A stretch of DNA of 37,122 bases from positions 1 to 37,122 of the forward strand of contig JAHYJU010000005.1 in the NCBI GenBank assembly GCA_019428825.1. The letters run 5' to 3'. Of this stretch, positions 18,037 through 28,293 are shown one piece after another. The translations under genes were made by a program, and so were the position numbers. Source of the stretch: Patescibacteria group bacterium (GTDB lineage: Bacteria > Patescibacteriota > WWE3 > UBA101185 > UBA10185). Positions within the stretch are counted from its first letter, which is position 1. Every line of letters begins with the position of its first letter. Below the pieces are notes generated by a model that was not told the origin of the DNA, ran no database searches, and saw nothing but the letters and a program-made list of their open reading frames with translations.

Positions 18037-19227
18037 ATGTATAGACAAAAAAACTATTCGCGTTACCCGCGAAGCAAAAGTTATGGCTCTAGTAGAAATA
18101 GTTCTAGTAGCCGCACAAATAGATCCTTTGATCCAAGGAGTGTGATAGGTAAGATACAACAGACCACAAGTACTACCGCTGATGTTTACGAGATACAAAA
18201 CAAATTTTCTGACTTTGTATTAAATACCAAACTATCCGAAAATATCACTTCCCACGGATATACTAAACCTACGCCAATTCAAGATAGGGCTATCCCTAAA
18301 ATTTTATCCGGTTTAGATGTTGTAGGATTAGCAAATACAGGAACCGGTAAAACAGCAGCCTTTTTAATACCTTTGATAAATAAAGTTTGTTTAAATAGAG
18401 GATCCAGAGTTTTAATAATTACTCCTACACGGGAGCTAGCTTCACAAATTAGTAAAGAATTTAAGAGTTTTTCGGCAGGTTTAGGTATTAACTTCACTAC
18501 ATGTATTGGAGGGCTGTCTATTAGACATCAGATAAACGAGCTTGATAGGAATCCTCATTTTGTAATAGGAACACCCGGAAGATTGCTTGACTTGTTTGAA
18601 AGAAAAAAGGTAGATTTTGGTAGATTTGACTCAATTGTTTTAGATGAAGTAGATAGAATGCTCGATATGGGTTTTATTAATGATATAAACAAAATTATTT
18701 CAAAATTTCCTAAGGAAAGACAATCGTTATTCTTTGCAGCTACCTTAGACGAAAAAGGGAAAGGGGTAATGAGAAGATTTGTAAATAATCCTACAATGAT
18801 TTCAGTTAAAATCACGGAAACTAGAGATAATATTAAACAGGATATTGTTGAGATAAAGGGAAGACATAAACCTACTGTTTTAAGAGACTTACTTAGAGAG
18901 AAAGATGTATCAAAAGCTTTGATATTTATGAAAACTAAAAGAAGTGCAAACGATCTTCTTCAAAACTTATCACACAATGGTTTTAGAGTAGCAGTTATGC
19001 ATGGAAATAAGTCTCAAAATCAAAGACAAAAAGCTTTGGATATGTTTAGACAGGGTGGGGTAGATGTATTAATTGCAACTGATGTTGCAGCCAGAGGGCT
19101 TGATATTAACGACATCTCTCACGTTGTAAACTATGATTTACCGGAAAGCTATGAAGTATACATCCACAGAATAGGAAGAACAGGAAGAGGTAATAAGAAT
19201 GGTACTGCTATTACTCTCGTATCTTAA
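18037..19227 (+). CDS. DEAD-box ATP-dependent RNA helicase
   Basis: PTPIQDRAIP, ANTGTGKTAAF, PTRELASQI, TPGRLLD, LDEVDRMLDMGF, FAATL, ATDVAARGLDI, HRIGRTGRG. Confidence 0.95.
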   Translation: MYRQKNYSRYPRSKSYGSSRNSSSSRTNRSFDPRSVIGKIQQTTSTTADVYEIQNKFSDFVLNTKLSENITSHGYTKPTPIQDRAIPKILSGLDVVGLANTGTGKTAAFLIPLINKVCLNRGSRVLIITPTRELASQISKEFKSFSAGLGINFTTCIGGLSIRHQINELDRNPHFVIGTPGRLLDLFERKKVDFGRFDSIVLDEVDRMLDMGFINDINKIISKFPKERQSLFFAATLDEKGKGVMRRFVNNPTMISVKITETRDNIKQDIVEIKGRHKPTVLRDLLREKDVSKALIFMKTKRSANDLLQNLSHNGFRVAVMHGNKSQNQRQKALDMFRQGGVDVLIATDVAARGLDINDISHVVNYDLPESYEVYIHRIGRTGRGNKNGTAITLVS

Positions 19228-19324
19228 ATTTTGAGTATTTCTAGATAAATGTTCTAAGACAATTTTTGGTATTACGATGGTTTAAATCATTGTCCGTTGA
19301 ATTTTCTTATTATAAAATATTATT

Positions 19325-20494
19325 ATGGATTACGTGGAAACAATAATTGATACGGATACCGGTCATGTAGAATCGGACTCAGACCGGTTAGACTCTGACT
19401 GGGAAAATCTATTTAATCAATACTACTCAGACGAACCCCACGATAACCACAGCGTACTTAGAATGGTACAAAATCCAAAAGAATTAATCGAACACAAATC
19501 AAGAGAAATAATGATCGATCATATATCAACGCGAGATATCACAAATTACCTTCAAGACATCTCACTTATAATCAATTTAGCTGAGAAAAGAAACGTTCAG
19601 ATATTTGAAGATTCCCATCCGTATAGGATTATTCAACATATGTCCGATATTCCTTTTGACAAAATTGAAGATATGTTATTTTACGATGCATGGTTACTAT
19701 CCGAAACGCTGAAAATATCATCGAATCTTTTGCCTGAGGCAGGCTTTAACCCCAGAACAGTAAATCTAAATGAAAAATTATTAACTTTATCGGATCGGAT
19801 TTTAGATTACTTAGGTAATCCAGATGATTTCGGCTATTATGACATTGATCCTGAAGAAGAAGAATATAATAGATACATAGATACCACCAATGAAAGCTTT
19901 AGCTTTAAACCTACGTCATGGATGATAACTGATGGGGAAGATGAATATTATAACCACACTAATGTGGTATTTGATGGAGAAGCCAACTACCTATCAAAAT
20001 ATAATATTTATGGATATGAGGATCCATCTGAATACTATAATACTATATACTTCAAGTCGTGTGGGATTTTTATAGAAATTCCACCGGATTGTAGCACATG
20101 TTATGTTGACTTTACACCTCAAGGATACACACAACCTGGTGAAGTTAGTGATAAAGAAGCAATAGCAATGGCTTATAGAGGAATGAAAAATTACTTCCAT
20201 GCTCTAGATAATGGTGAATTAGGTAACGCTCACCACACTCATCTTGAAGGTAAAACAAACGCTACTATGGCTAGATTTGCATCAAGATTTGGCTTTAAAA
20301 TAAAACTTTATGATGAGAGTATAAATGATAATAGATTTGTGGATATTAATTACCTCAAAGAAAATAAGACCTCACTTGATGATGAGGACATTTATGAAGT
20401 AATTGGAGAGATTAGTGATATTAGAAAAGCATTAAATAATTTTGATGAACAGGGCTATGGAAAAAAAATAGTTATGGGTTTTGGTAATAGGTGA
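19325..20494 (+). CDS. Hypothetical protein (389 aa, acidic)
   Basis: Long ORF, no recognised family; HHTHLEGKTNATMARFASRFGFKIKLYDES region. Confidence 0.6.
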   Translation: MDYVETIIDTDTGHVESDSDRLDSDWENLFNQYYSDEPHDNHSVLRMVQNPKELIEHKSREIMIDHISTRDITNYLQDISLIINLAEKRNVQIFEDSHPYRIIQHMSDIPFDKIEDMLFYDAWLLSETLKISSNLLPEAGFNPRTVNLNEKLLTLSDRILDYLGNPDDFGYYDIDPEEEEYNRYIDTTNESFSFKPTSWMITDGEDEYYNHTNVVFDGEANYLSKYNIYGYEDPSEYYNTIYFKSCGIFIEIPPDCSTCYVDFTPQGYTQPGEVSDKEAIAMAYRGMKNYFHALDNGELGNAHHTHLEGKTNATMARFASRFGFKIKLYDESINDNRFVDINYLKENKTSLDDEDIYEVIGEISDIRKALNNFDEQGYGKKIVMGFGNR

Positions 20495-20522
20495 GATTAT
20501 TAAATACAAAAACACCTATAAA

Positions 20523-21572
20523 TTACTTGATTGAAACCCAATCGTAATCCTGATGACGTTGTTTTTCCAACAGTCCGTGTACGAATATATTTATGTTTAA
20601 TCTAGGGGTGAGAAAACCTTCCCTGTCTCTATCAAATTCCATGCCCCATATTATTGCTCCGACGTAATCTTCAGCAACTTTAAGTTCATCCCTAAGAACC
20701 CTTTTTAATGCAGTATCTAAATTCTCTCCTTTACGGACTTTATCCATTAAGTGCATACCATTATTTACATTTTTATAATAGGTGTAATCTCGGTCCTCAT
20801 CGAAATTCCAGACATAGGGGTTAATGAAAACTTTTCGTTTTATATTATAAACATCAAAAAAAGTATTGTTAATTATTTTTGTACCTACTCCGTAGTTTTG
20901 ATAGAAATCCATGGGGACTAGGTTTAAATCATATTTTTTAGCGAAATCGTTCATAGATTCGGCAACTTTATAGGAGAATTCTCGGTTTAATGTTTGGTTC
21001 TCTTTATTGATAAGAAAATCTATCATGAAATTGTTTAAGATATGCATTGATCCATCTGTTTTATCTTCAGCGAAATAAGGAGGGTATACAATAGAAGCAG
21101 TAGTTCCGTCTTTTAAAGTCTCTATCCCCACATTACAATATCTTGGGATGAAGTTAGTCTTAAGGAAGAATTCATTCATCACCTTAGATTTTTCAAAATA
21201 TGGATTATCCAACGATAGGATAGATTTTTGCGGTAAACGAGCTCCTTTGTGTGCGTTTGAGTACACGGCAAGAGAAAGTTTCTCTGAAACAAAACGAACA
21301 GCATATAAAACATCTTCTTCTCTTTGAATATCCTTATTTTCAGTATTAAAGAGTAGTTTACCATCCACAACTTGGAGCATTGCTAATACATGCTCGTCAT
21401 AGAATAAATGTGATATATTATTTTCAAATGTTTTAGTTATAGACCATCTTTTTTCGGCAAAACGATCCTGGGGAGAATGATTAAGTACTTCAACCAGGAA
21501 AGACTTAAATTCCTCCAGAGCAGAATCGTTGCTTTTTTCTAACCAATCTTGTTTTATTGTTAAGTCAATCAT
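20523..21572 (-). CDS. Hypothetical protein, possible Nudix-like C-terminal domain
   Basis: 349-aa ORF; ENLDTALKRVLRDELKVAEDYVGAIIWGMEFDRD loosely resembles a Nudix context but has no canonical box. Confidence 0.5.
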   Translation of the reverse strand: MIDLTIKQDWLEKSNDSALEEFKSFLVEVLNHSPQDRFAEKRWSITKTFENNISHLFYDEHVLAMLQVVDGKLLFNTENKDIQREEDVLYAVRFVSEKLSLAVYSNAHKGARLPQKSILSLDNPYFEKSKVMNEFFLKTNFIPRYCNVGIETLKDGTTASIVYPPYFAEDKTDGSMHILNNFMIDFLINKENQTLNREFSYKVAESMNDFAKKYDLNLVPMDFYQNYGVGTKIINNTFFDVYNIKRKVFINPYVWNFDEDRDYTYYKNVNNGMHLMDKVRKGENLDTALKRVLRDELKVAEDYVGAIIWGMEFDRDREGFLTPRLNINIFVHGLLEKQRHQDYDWVSIK

Positions 21573-21775
21573 AAGTAGATATTATCATAAATAAAATTAC
21601 AAATAATATAAATTATTTCTGTTTATATTGGTTTTACACCAACAGTGATAAAAGAGTTTTAGTGAGGTAGTAAGGTGGGGGGAGAAGCCGACTTATTATA
21701 ATTATGAGGTAATAGAAAAACTACATTAGCAAGGAGATAGTATTTGAGTAGATACTAAAAAAGACGATTGACTTC

Positions 21776-21800
21776 AAGCGGAGGGCTTTGCCCTCCGCTT
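21776..21800 (-). terminator. Strong hairpin terminator of the surface-protein gene
   Basis: AAGCGGAGGGC-ttt-GCCCTCCGCTT, perfect 11-bp stem; T-run further downstream on minus. Confidence 0.65.
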
Positions 21801-21815
21801 AAAAGTTTTGAACTC

Positions 21816-23999
21816 TTACTCAGAACAATGTCCCGGTCCGATATCTCCTTCATTGTAACTAGCTAGAATACTTGCTAAGTCTGTCCAAAGTGCTTTATCT
21901 TTCCCTTTAATTTTTTCGACTGTAACCGGTGTGTATGTAGATGTAGCAAATAAAGCTGTAGCATCATCTAATGCTTTTTGCACTTTGTCAGGAACAGTTG
22001 CTTCGTTATATTGGTTCAACAAAGCCGCAATATATTGATGTGCTAATTGATAATATACATTTCCTCTCTTGGGTGCTGTCCAAAGTACTTTATAGTAGGT
22101 CTGGCCACTCGAGAAAAAGGCGGTGTCTTCTCCAATTAGAGCCCATGTTTCATCGTAAGGAGCTTTACCGTATTTTGAGTGAGTCTTCCAATACCCTTGA
22201 GTTAACGTACATCCAATATCACATTCTACATTTGCATCAACTGACCATGAGTCTTCTCCTGTTGTTTCTGTATCGTTGGTTACAAATGAAGCTATATTTA
22301 TGTGAGTGTTATCTCCACATTCTAGCTTAACATCAGCGTCATCATGTTTGCCAAATGAAAGAATATATTCGTAGGTTTTTGGCAAGTCATCAACTGAGCA
22401 AACCATACCAAGATAACCGGTATTTGTATCTGATACCTCAATACAGTTATCAGTCACATTATCGGGTGTTTTAGAGAAAATTACATCAGCTTCGCCTTTA
22501 AATTTTGTGGTACCACTATCTGTTGGGTATTTATCTTTATCATAGCTGTAGTTTTGAATTTCTGCTTTTGCTGTGTTTATTCTGTCTTCCTTATCATCCA
22601 TATCAGCTGAGTATTCACATTCAAATCCTTCACCTGCGGTTAATGTATAAGGGAATTCAATTTCATCACAATCAACATCAACATCTCCGTCAAAACCACT
22701 TATAACATCAGAGACTCCTAATATTTTTGCATCTATATCTGCTGGATTTTCGACAGTAATTGTTCCTTTTACTTCAAAATTACTATCATTTTTTTCTGCA
22801 TCTACTTTAACTTTGTAGTTAACATCAAAAAGTTGTCCATCGGATAATAGTAGGTCGGTTTGATCTGCTGATTTATCGATTTCCCATACCCATTTCCTAT
22901 CAAATGATGTTTCTGCATCTTTTTTTACTTCTATCTCATTACATTTAACATCTACTGAGGCACTGTCTGCCTGACCAGTCTCATCTATTGTAGCTGTATT
23001 TTCATGATTACCTTCATCTTCGTTACAAGTAAAAGTCTCTTCATAAGATACTGAACCGTCATCCGAGAATCCCCATGTTCCGTCACTATTTGAATCAGAT
23101 ACATTTATTTTATCGTTTACCTTAGTTGTAGGTTCTCCAAAAACAATATCTGCAGTTGTTGTATTACCATTTACATCACCACTTGTTACTACGGTAGCTG
23201 AATTTACTTGAGTTGTTCCATCTGAAAGAGGTGCCTCATACGTGCAAGTAAGAGTCTCGCCCGATGATAGTTCGTACGGGAACTCTACATCACATTCAAC
23301 AACTAAAGTAGAAAGGCCAATAATTTGGTCTTCCACTCTTTCAATTGTAGCAGGGTAAGGAGCGGGATTTGTTACTACAATTTCACCGCTTACACCCCAG
23401 TCTCTATCTGTTCCTTCACCTTTTGTTACCTCAATAGTGTATTCCGATTTACCTGAATCACCTTTAAACATATTCCATGTTTCGGGTTTTACAGATTTAT
23501 CTATGGTCCAACCATAGGATCTGGTATATGTAGTCTCAGCAGTTTTTGAAATTTGTAGTTCATAGTCGTAACAAAAATCAATGTGACTTATCTCTGCAGG
23601 ACCTCCGCTTGGGTTATTAGGTGATTTTAAACCTGTATCACCAAATGACTCTTGTGGTGGGTCTTAACTGTACCAATTAGCCCCATCCCCACCTTTAACT
23701 AACACTGCGTCTATACCTATTGTAGAAGTCCAATCAAGGTAAACACCATCTGATGAAGTAAATGTAACACTGTTTACCCCATCTATTAGATAAGTACCTG
23801 GGTTTGGCGGATCAATTTTGAACCCATGAGTATACCCAAGATCTTCGCATGTAGGGTTACCCTCGACAAAAATAGCCTCTGTAGCAACTGCTGATTTTGG
23901 TTGAAAAAGGGTTATCAAAGTAAATATCATCATTGAAGCTATAAGACTTTTACCTTTTTCAGTACCAGTAAATTCTTTAATTTCTTTTCTAATATTCAT
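21816..23999 (-). pseudogene. Large secreted surface protein with tandem beta-rich domains, interrupted by an in-frame TAA at 23664-23666
   Basis: ORFs 23999-23664 and 23471-21816 share one frame with no other stop between them; signal peptide in the first, tandem WTIDKS/WEIDKS domains and GYWKTHSKYG domain in the second. Confidence 0.7.
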
Positions 24000-24032
24000 A
24001 ATATTTCACCTGCTTTCCTTTGGTAAATAAAT

Positions 24033-24056
24033 AAAAAAACCAGCAATGACTGGTTT
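24033..24056 (-). terminator. Terminator-like hairpin in the leader of the surface-protein gene
   Basis: Minus strand: AAACCAG-tcattg-CTGGTTT followed by TTTT, ~35 nt upstream of the ATG at 23999. Confidence 0.5.
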
Positions 24057-24224
24057 ACTTGGGAATTTATTACTTAGGCAAGATATTAAATTTTTCATAT
24101 GTATTTAAATATACTAAGGGATAGGACCTGATGCAACTATTAATTTATTATAAGTTAGGAAAATTGAATATGAATATACATGTCTCTTATGATTACCGCT
24201 AAAAATAGTCTATAATTTATTTAC

Positions 24225-25427
24225 ATGGAAACACCTGATATAAATAATTTAAATCCACAAGTTAATGAAGAAATTCCTGTTAAAAAGAAATCCAAGAAGT
24301 TTTTAATAATCACCTTGTCGTTCATTGGGATTTTAGGTTTAACGTTTTTAATATTTTTGTACATGGGCTACACACGTTCAAAATTTTTGTATCTAGACTA
24401 CTTTACTAAACGTCCAAACCCGCTTGGTAACGACGCTTTGGATTGGGGAAAACCCGGTACAGAAGATTTTTCAATGCAAAGTACCTTGGATATACTTAAT
24501 TCTAATCAAAATGTAAATAAAGACGATATTCCGGAGGAAATTTTAAATTCTGAAATTCTTTTACATACTTCGGATAATAAAATTTATTCTGTTAAACCTT
24601 TGGAAGAAGAAAAAGAATTAGTTTTGGATCAGGTTGATACTTTTTCGGTTTCTAATGATAAGTCAAAAATTGCTTTTAGTAAAAACTATCATGACGAGGG
24701 AGATATGAATTTCTATATTTATGATTTAGAAACCAAAGAAATAAGGCAATATAGTACAGGTTCTGTTTTTCAAAGAGGTATTATATGGTCTCCTGATGAC
24801 AGTTATCTTTTAGTCAATTTTGGAACAGGTCCGGACGGTAATACAGAAGTTTATTCAATAAATACGGGAGAAAAGGTTTGTAGTTTTTTAAATGATATTT
24901 TATGGATAAATGATGTTGAGGGTTTTAAAGGATATTATTCCGAAGTTTCTAAAATGAGACCTTGGGGGATGGGGGATGGAATAGGAGTAGCTAAAATTAA
25001 TATAGAAACATGTAATTCAGAGGTTTTTTTGTCTGCTGAGGAAAATGTGGATTATTGGAGAATATCTGTTTTAAACGAAGAGCTTGTTGTAAAAAAAGAT
25101 TTTATCGAAGAAGATGAGGAGTGGTGGGGAGAAAATGGATCTAACTCTCAATCTACTTATGAAAAGTATAATATCCAAACTAAAGAAATGACTCCTTACC
25201 CTAATTATGAAGAGGTGAGAGATGAAAAGAGGAATGAGATAGGTAAGCTTTTTTCCGATGTTTTAGAGTATGAGTATATTTATTTAAGTGAAAATGAGAA
25301 TTTAGAAGGATGGTATTTGGTTAGTATATACACAGGAAGTTCTGTTTTTAACAGAGAGATTTATGTTGTAGGTCCTAATGATGAAATTATCTATATAGAT
25401 AGCAATGTGATAGGAAGATGGTTTTAA
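24225..25427 (+). CDS. Membrane-anchored beta-propeller-like (TolB/WD40-type) protein
   Basis: N-terminal TM; SNDKSKIAFSK, YDLETKEIRQYSTGSVFQRGIIWSPDDSYLLVNF. Confidence 0.55.
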   Translation: METPDINNLNPQVNEEIPVKKKSKKFLIITLSFIGILGLTFLIFLYMGYTRSKFLYLDYFTKRPNPLGNDALDWGKPGTEDFSMQSTLDILNSNQNVNKDDIPEEILNSEILLHTSDNKIYSVKPLEEEKELVLDQVDTFSVSNDKSKIAFSKNYHDEGDMNFYIYDLETKEIRQYSTGSVFQRGIIWSPDDSYLLVNFGTGPDGNTEVYSINTGEKVCSFLNDILWINDVEGFKGYYSEVSKMRPWGMGDGIGVAKINIETCNSEVFLSAEENVDYWRISVLNEELVVKKDFIEEDEEWWGENGSNSQSTYEKYNIQTKEMTPYPNYEEVRDEKRNEIGKLFSDVLEYEYIYLSENENLEGWYLVSIYTGSSVFNREIYVVGPNDEIIYIDSNVIGRWF

Positions 25428-25563
25428 GAAGCCTTAAACCCCACCTTCTTACCTCAATTTAAGCTTTAAAACTCTAACCATATAATTACCTTTGCTGGAT
25501 TAATAATTTTTTTAATATAATCTTATAGCAGTGATAAATAAGAAAACTTAATTATCGAAAATG

Positions 25564-25589
25564 AAGTCCGCTTGTATGCGGGCTTTTTG
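25564..25589 (+). terminator. Terminator-like hairpin in the leader of the 25623 gene
   Basis: AAGTCCGC-ttgtat-GCGGGCTT + TTTT, downstream of promoter-like TTGCTG-18-TATAAT and ~30 nt before the ATG. Confidence 0.5.
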
Positions 25590-25622
25590 TGTTTATTTAG
25601 GTAGAGAGGTGGTGAAAAGAAA

Positions 25623-27545
25623 ATGAAAATTAAGAAATTGTTAAGTAAGATTGGAATTATTGCTATTTTAGTTTCTGTTTTTCCTTTTTGGGCTATAGCT
25701 GAAGATGGTGGAAATCAAACTTTGTATGCCGGTAAAGATACCCCGGTTGGAGAAATAATTATCGATGATAGTAGTTTTGATTATCTTTATGTTACCTACG
25801 AATTAGATGAAGGATATTGTTTACTAGAAACACATCTTCATATAGGTGAAGATACTCCGATGGCAGGTGGTAAAATCAAAAACCCGGTTCCAGGGCAATT
25901 TGAATATTCAGAAGAACACGATTGTGTAAGTTCTTATACTTATGAGATTCCATGGGATGGTGTAGATTTTGGAGAAACTAGAGTTGCGGCACATGCTGTA
26001 GTTGGAGAGGTTCAAGAAGAACTATGCGAAGTATGGCAAATCGGAGATAAGGAGGAAATTATTGATGTTGCGTATACAAACTACGCAGACGAGTTTAACT
26101 GGCCAAATGCCACTTCTGACAAACCAGGAGATTCACTTGTAATTGAAGAGCCACCTTTTCAAAATCCTTTCATAGTTGGGTTACATGAAAGTTCTGATTT
26201 TCCCTGGAATTCTAATTTTGATAGAGGATACGCTATAGATATAAATGTAGAGTGGGAAGGGTCACTGCCTTTTGGTGGAATACTAACTGTTTCTTGGGCA
26301 CCCGGAGCAAGCGCTTTAGAAGAAAAGGTCGTTTCCGGAGATGGGATAACAAGCAAAACCTTTACTGCACACGGAGCCAAAGTAACTGGTGAAGGTTGGT
26401 TTAATAACTGGAAATTATATAAAAACCAAGTTGAAGTTGATCAATTATCTTACGGTACTCACACAATAAATTTAGCACACACCAAAGGTGATGGAACTGC
26501 TTGGGATTATGTTAGGTTAGAAGCCCCCTGTATTTCTAAAGGTGAAACTGCATGGGCAGGTAATATAAGATTTAACGAAAACGAAAAAGGCAACTGGGCA
26601 ACCTATTTTACCTACGACATCCAAGCTCCAGCAAATAGTTTACTGTCAGCTATATATGATGGAAATTGCGATACATTCGGCACAAATGCAGATGAGACTT
26701 TAACGTTTACTTTTACAGATAATGTAAATTGTACTAGAACATATCCTCATGTAATTATGAGTGGTGTGAGCGCAATCGGCACTGGTCCTTTAATATGGAC
26801 CTGTGAGAATAATGTAGTAACTATAACATCCACTGGGAGATTTAATAATCCGAGACCAAAAATTGGAGATATTGTAACAGGATTCAACTATATTAAGGAC
26901 TTGTTAGGTAATTCTGTGATTGTGCCACAAGGAGGTATTGAAGTTACCGCTGGGAATGTAGTTACTAATCTCTCCTGCTTTGCAAACGAATTCCCATCCT
27001 GGATATCATCTCGAGTAGCAGACGGAGAATTTGACGAATATGATTCATATGAAAACTTGGTTTTAACAGAGGGAATTTCGACCGACCCAACTTACGTAGG
27101 AAATGAAGGGGTTATATTCTACAAAAGTAATTCAAACACTTTTGAAGGATATGCTGTATTCAAAAATGAGGTACCTCAGTTACTGCAGATTAAATTAGAA
27201 GGCTTGGGATCAATACAACCTGAGTCTGAATCAAACGAATGGATCGGACTTATCGGATCGTGGTGGGATACTGTTATAAAGGGCAATATCGGTTATACAA
27301 CCTATCTAACAGTAAAAGATCAAAATAATGTTCTAGGTTATGTGATATTTGATCAGTTGCTAACTAATCAAAAAGAGAAAGTTATATCACTTACTACTAG
27401 CTATAATTATCAAGGAACGCCAACACCAACTCTGGTTAATATGACAAAAGGCAACTATATAGTTAATTTTGTACTAACCGAAAACGTATCACCTTGGAGA
27501 GGAGCTTTTACAAGTGTAAATCCTCTTGAATTTACGATTGAATAG
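25623..27545 (+). CDS. Secreted surface protein
   Basis: Signal peptide (VFPFWAIAEDGG); beta-rich LYVTYELDEGYCLLETHLHIGE domain; strong upstream SD. Confidence 0.65.
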   Translation: MKIKKLLSKIGIIAILVSVFPFWAIAEDGGNQTLYAGKDTPVGEIIIDDSSFDYLYVTYELDEGYCLLETHLHIGEDTPMAGGKIKNPVPGQFEYSEEHDCVSSYTYEIPWDGVDFGETRVAAHAVVGEVQEELCEVWQIGDKEEIIDVAYTNYADEFNWPNATSDKPGDSLVIEEPPFQNPFIVGLHESSDFPWNSNFDRGYAIDINVEWEGSLPFGGILTVSWAPGASALEEKVVSGDGITSKTFTAHGAKVTGEGWFNNWKLYKNQVEVDQLSYGTHTINLAHTKGDGTAWDYVRLEAPCISKGETAWAGNIRFNENEKGNWATYFTYDIQAPANSLLSAIYDGNCDTFGTNADETLTFTFTDNVNCTRTYPHVIMSGVSAIGTGPLIWTCENNVVTITSTGRFNNPRPKIGDIVTGFNYIKDLLGNSVIVPQGGIEVTAGNVVTNLSCFANEFPSWISSRVADGEFDEYDSYENLVLTEGISTDPTYVGNEGVIFYKSNSNTFEGYAVFKNEVPQLLQIKLEGLGSIQPESESNEWIGLIGSWWDTVIKGNIGYTTYLTVKDQNNVLGYVIFDQLLTNQKEKVISLTTSYNYQGTPTPTLVNMTKGNYIVNFVLTENVSPWRGAFTSVNPLEFTIE

Positions 27546-27556
27546 AAATTTGTGGT

Positions 27557-27576
27557 GGGCGGTTAGTAAACCGCCC
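27557..27576 (+). terminator. Intergenic hairpin
   Basis: GGGCGGTT-agta-AACCGCCC perfect 8-bp stem; weak T tract. Confidence 0.4.
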
Positions 27577-27623
27577 CCTATTGTATAAATTCATAAATAT
27601 TTATAAAAGGAGGTGAAAAACAA

Positions 27624-28229
27624 ATGAAAAAAATAATTAGCGGAATAATTGGTTCCTTAGTCATTGTAGCTTTAATTGGTGGTGTTGCATTTGCTCTTTT
27701 TTCAAGTACTGTCACTATATCCGGACTTACCTTAACCACTGCTGACACTGCTCTTGAGATTAGACCTGATGTGGACGAAGCTCCATGGACCACAAATCTT
27801 GACATGTCAAGTATAACTTTCAAAAAATTAATACCCGGAACTTATGAGTGGGGAAGATTCTATTTGCTTAACACAAGCACAGGTACCCCAGAGGAGGGGG
27901 AGGCGGTTCGTCGTGCTATAGACTTTGACATATCAGCAAAAATAACAGAACCCGCACAAGGAGATTGGAATCTATTGAAAGATGTAATTTATGCCGAAAT
28001 ATATGTTGAAAATAACCACGGATATACTACCGGAAGACACACTCTCGAAGAATGGCGAAACGGAGTAGAAATTGCTGACCACATACTTATTCAGGGTGAC
28101 AACGAAGTATATATAGTGGAGTTTTGGATGGATGAGACTGTAGATAATACATACAAAGGTAAGTCAATAACAGGTATTAATATCGAAATTACAGGAACTC
28201 AGCATCAATACGTTACAACAACAGAATAA
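27624..28229 (+). CDS. TasA/CalY-like secreted protein with SipW-type signal peptide
   Basis: MKKIISGIIGSLVIVALIGGVAFALFSSTVTISGLTLTTAD; preceded by AAAGGAGGTGA SD. Confidence 0.75.
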   Translation: MKKIISGIIGSLVIVALIGGVAFALFSSTVTISGLTLTTADTALEIRPDVDEAPWTTNLDMSSITFKKLIPGTYEWGRFYLLNTSTGTPEEGEAVRRAIDFDISAKITEPAQGDWNLLKDVIYAEIYVENNHGYTTGRHTLEEWRNGVEIADHILIQGDNEVYIVEFWMDETVDNTYKGKSITGINIEITGTQHQYVTTTE

Positions 28230-28293
28230 AAATTCTTTCAGGAGGCGTGACTTATATTCTTATCACGCTTCCGATTGAGTATTTTTATTTAAA

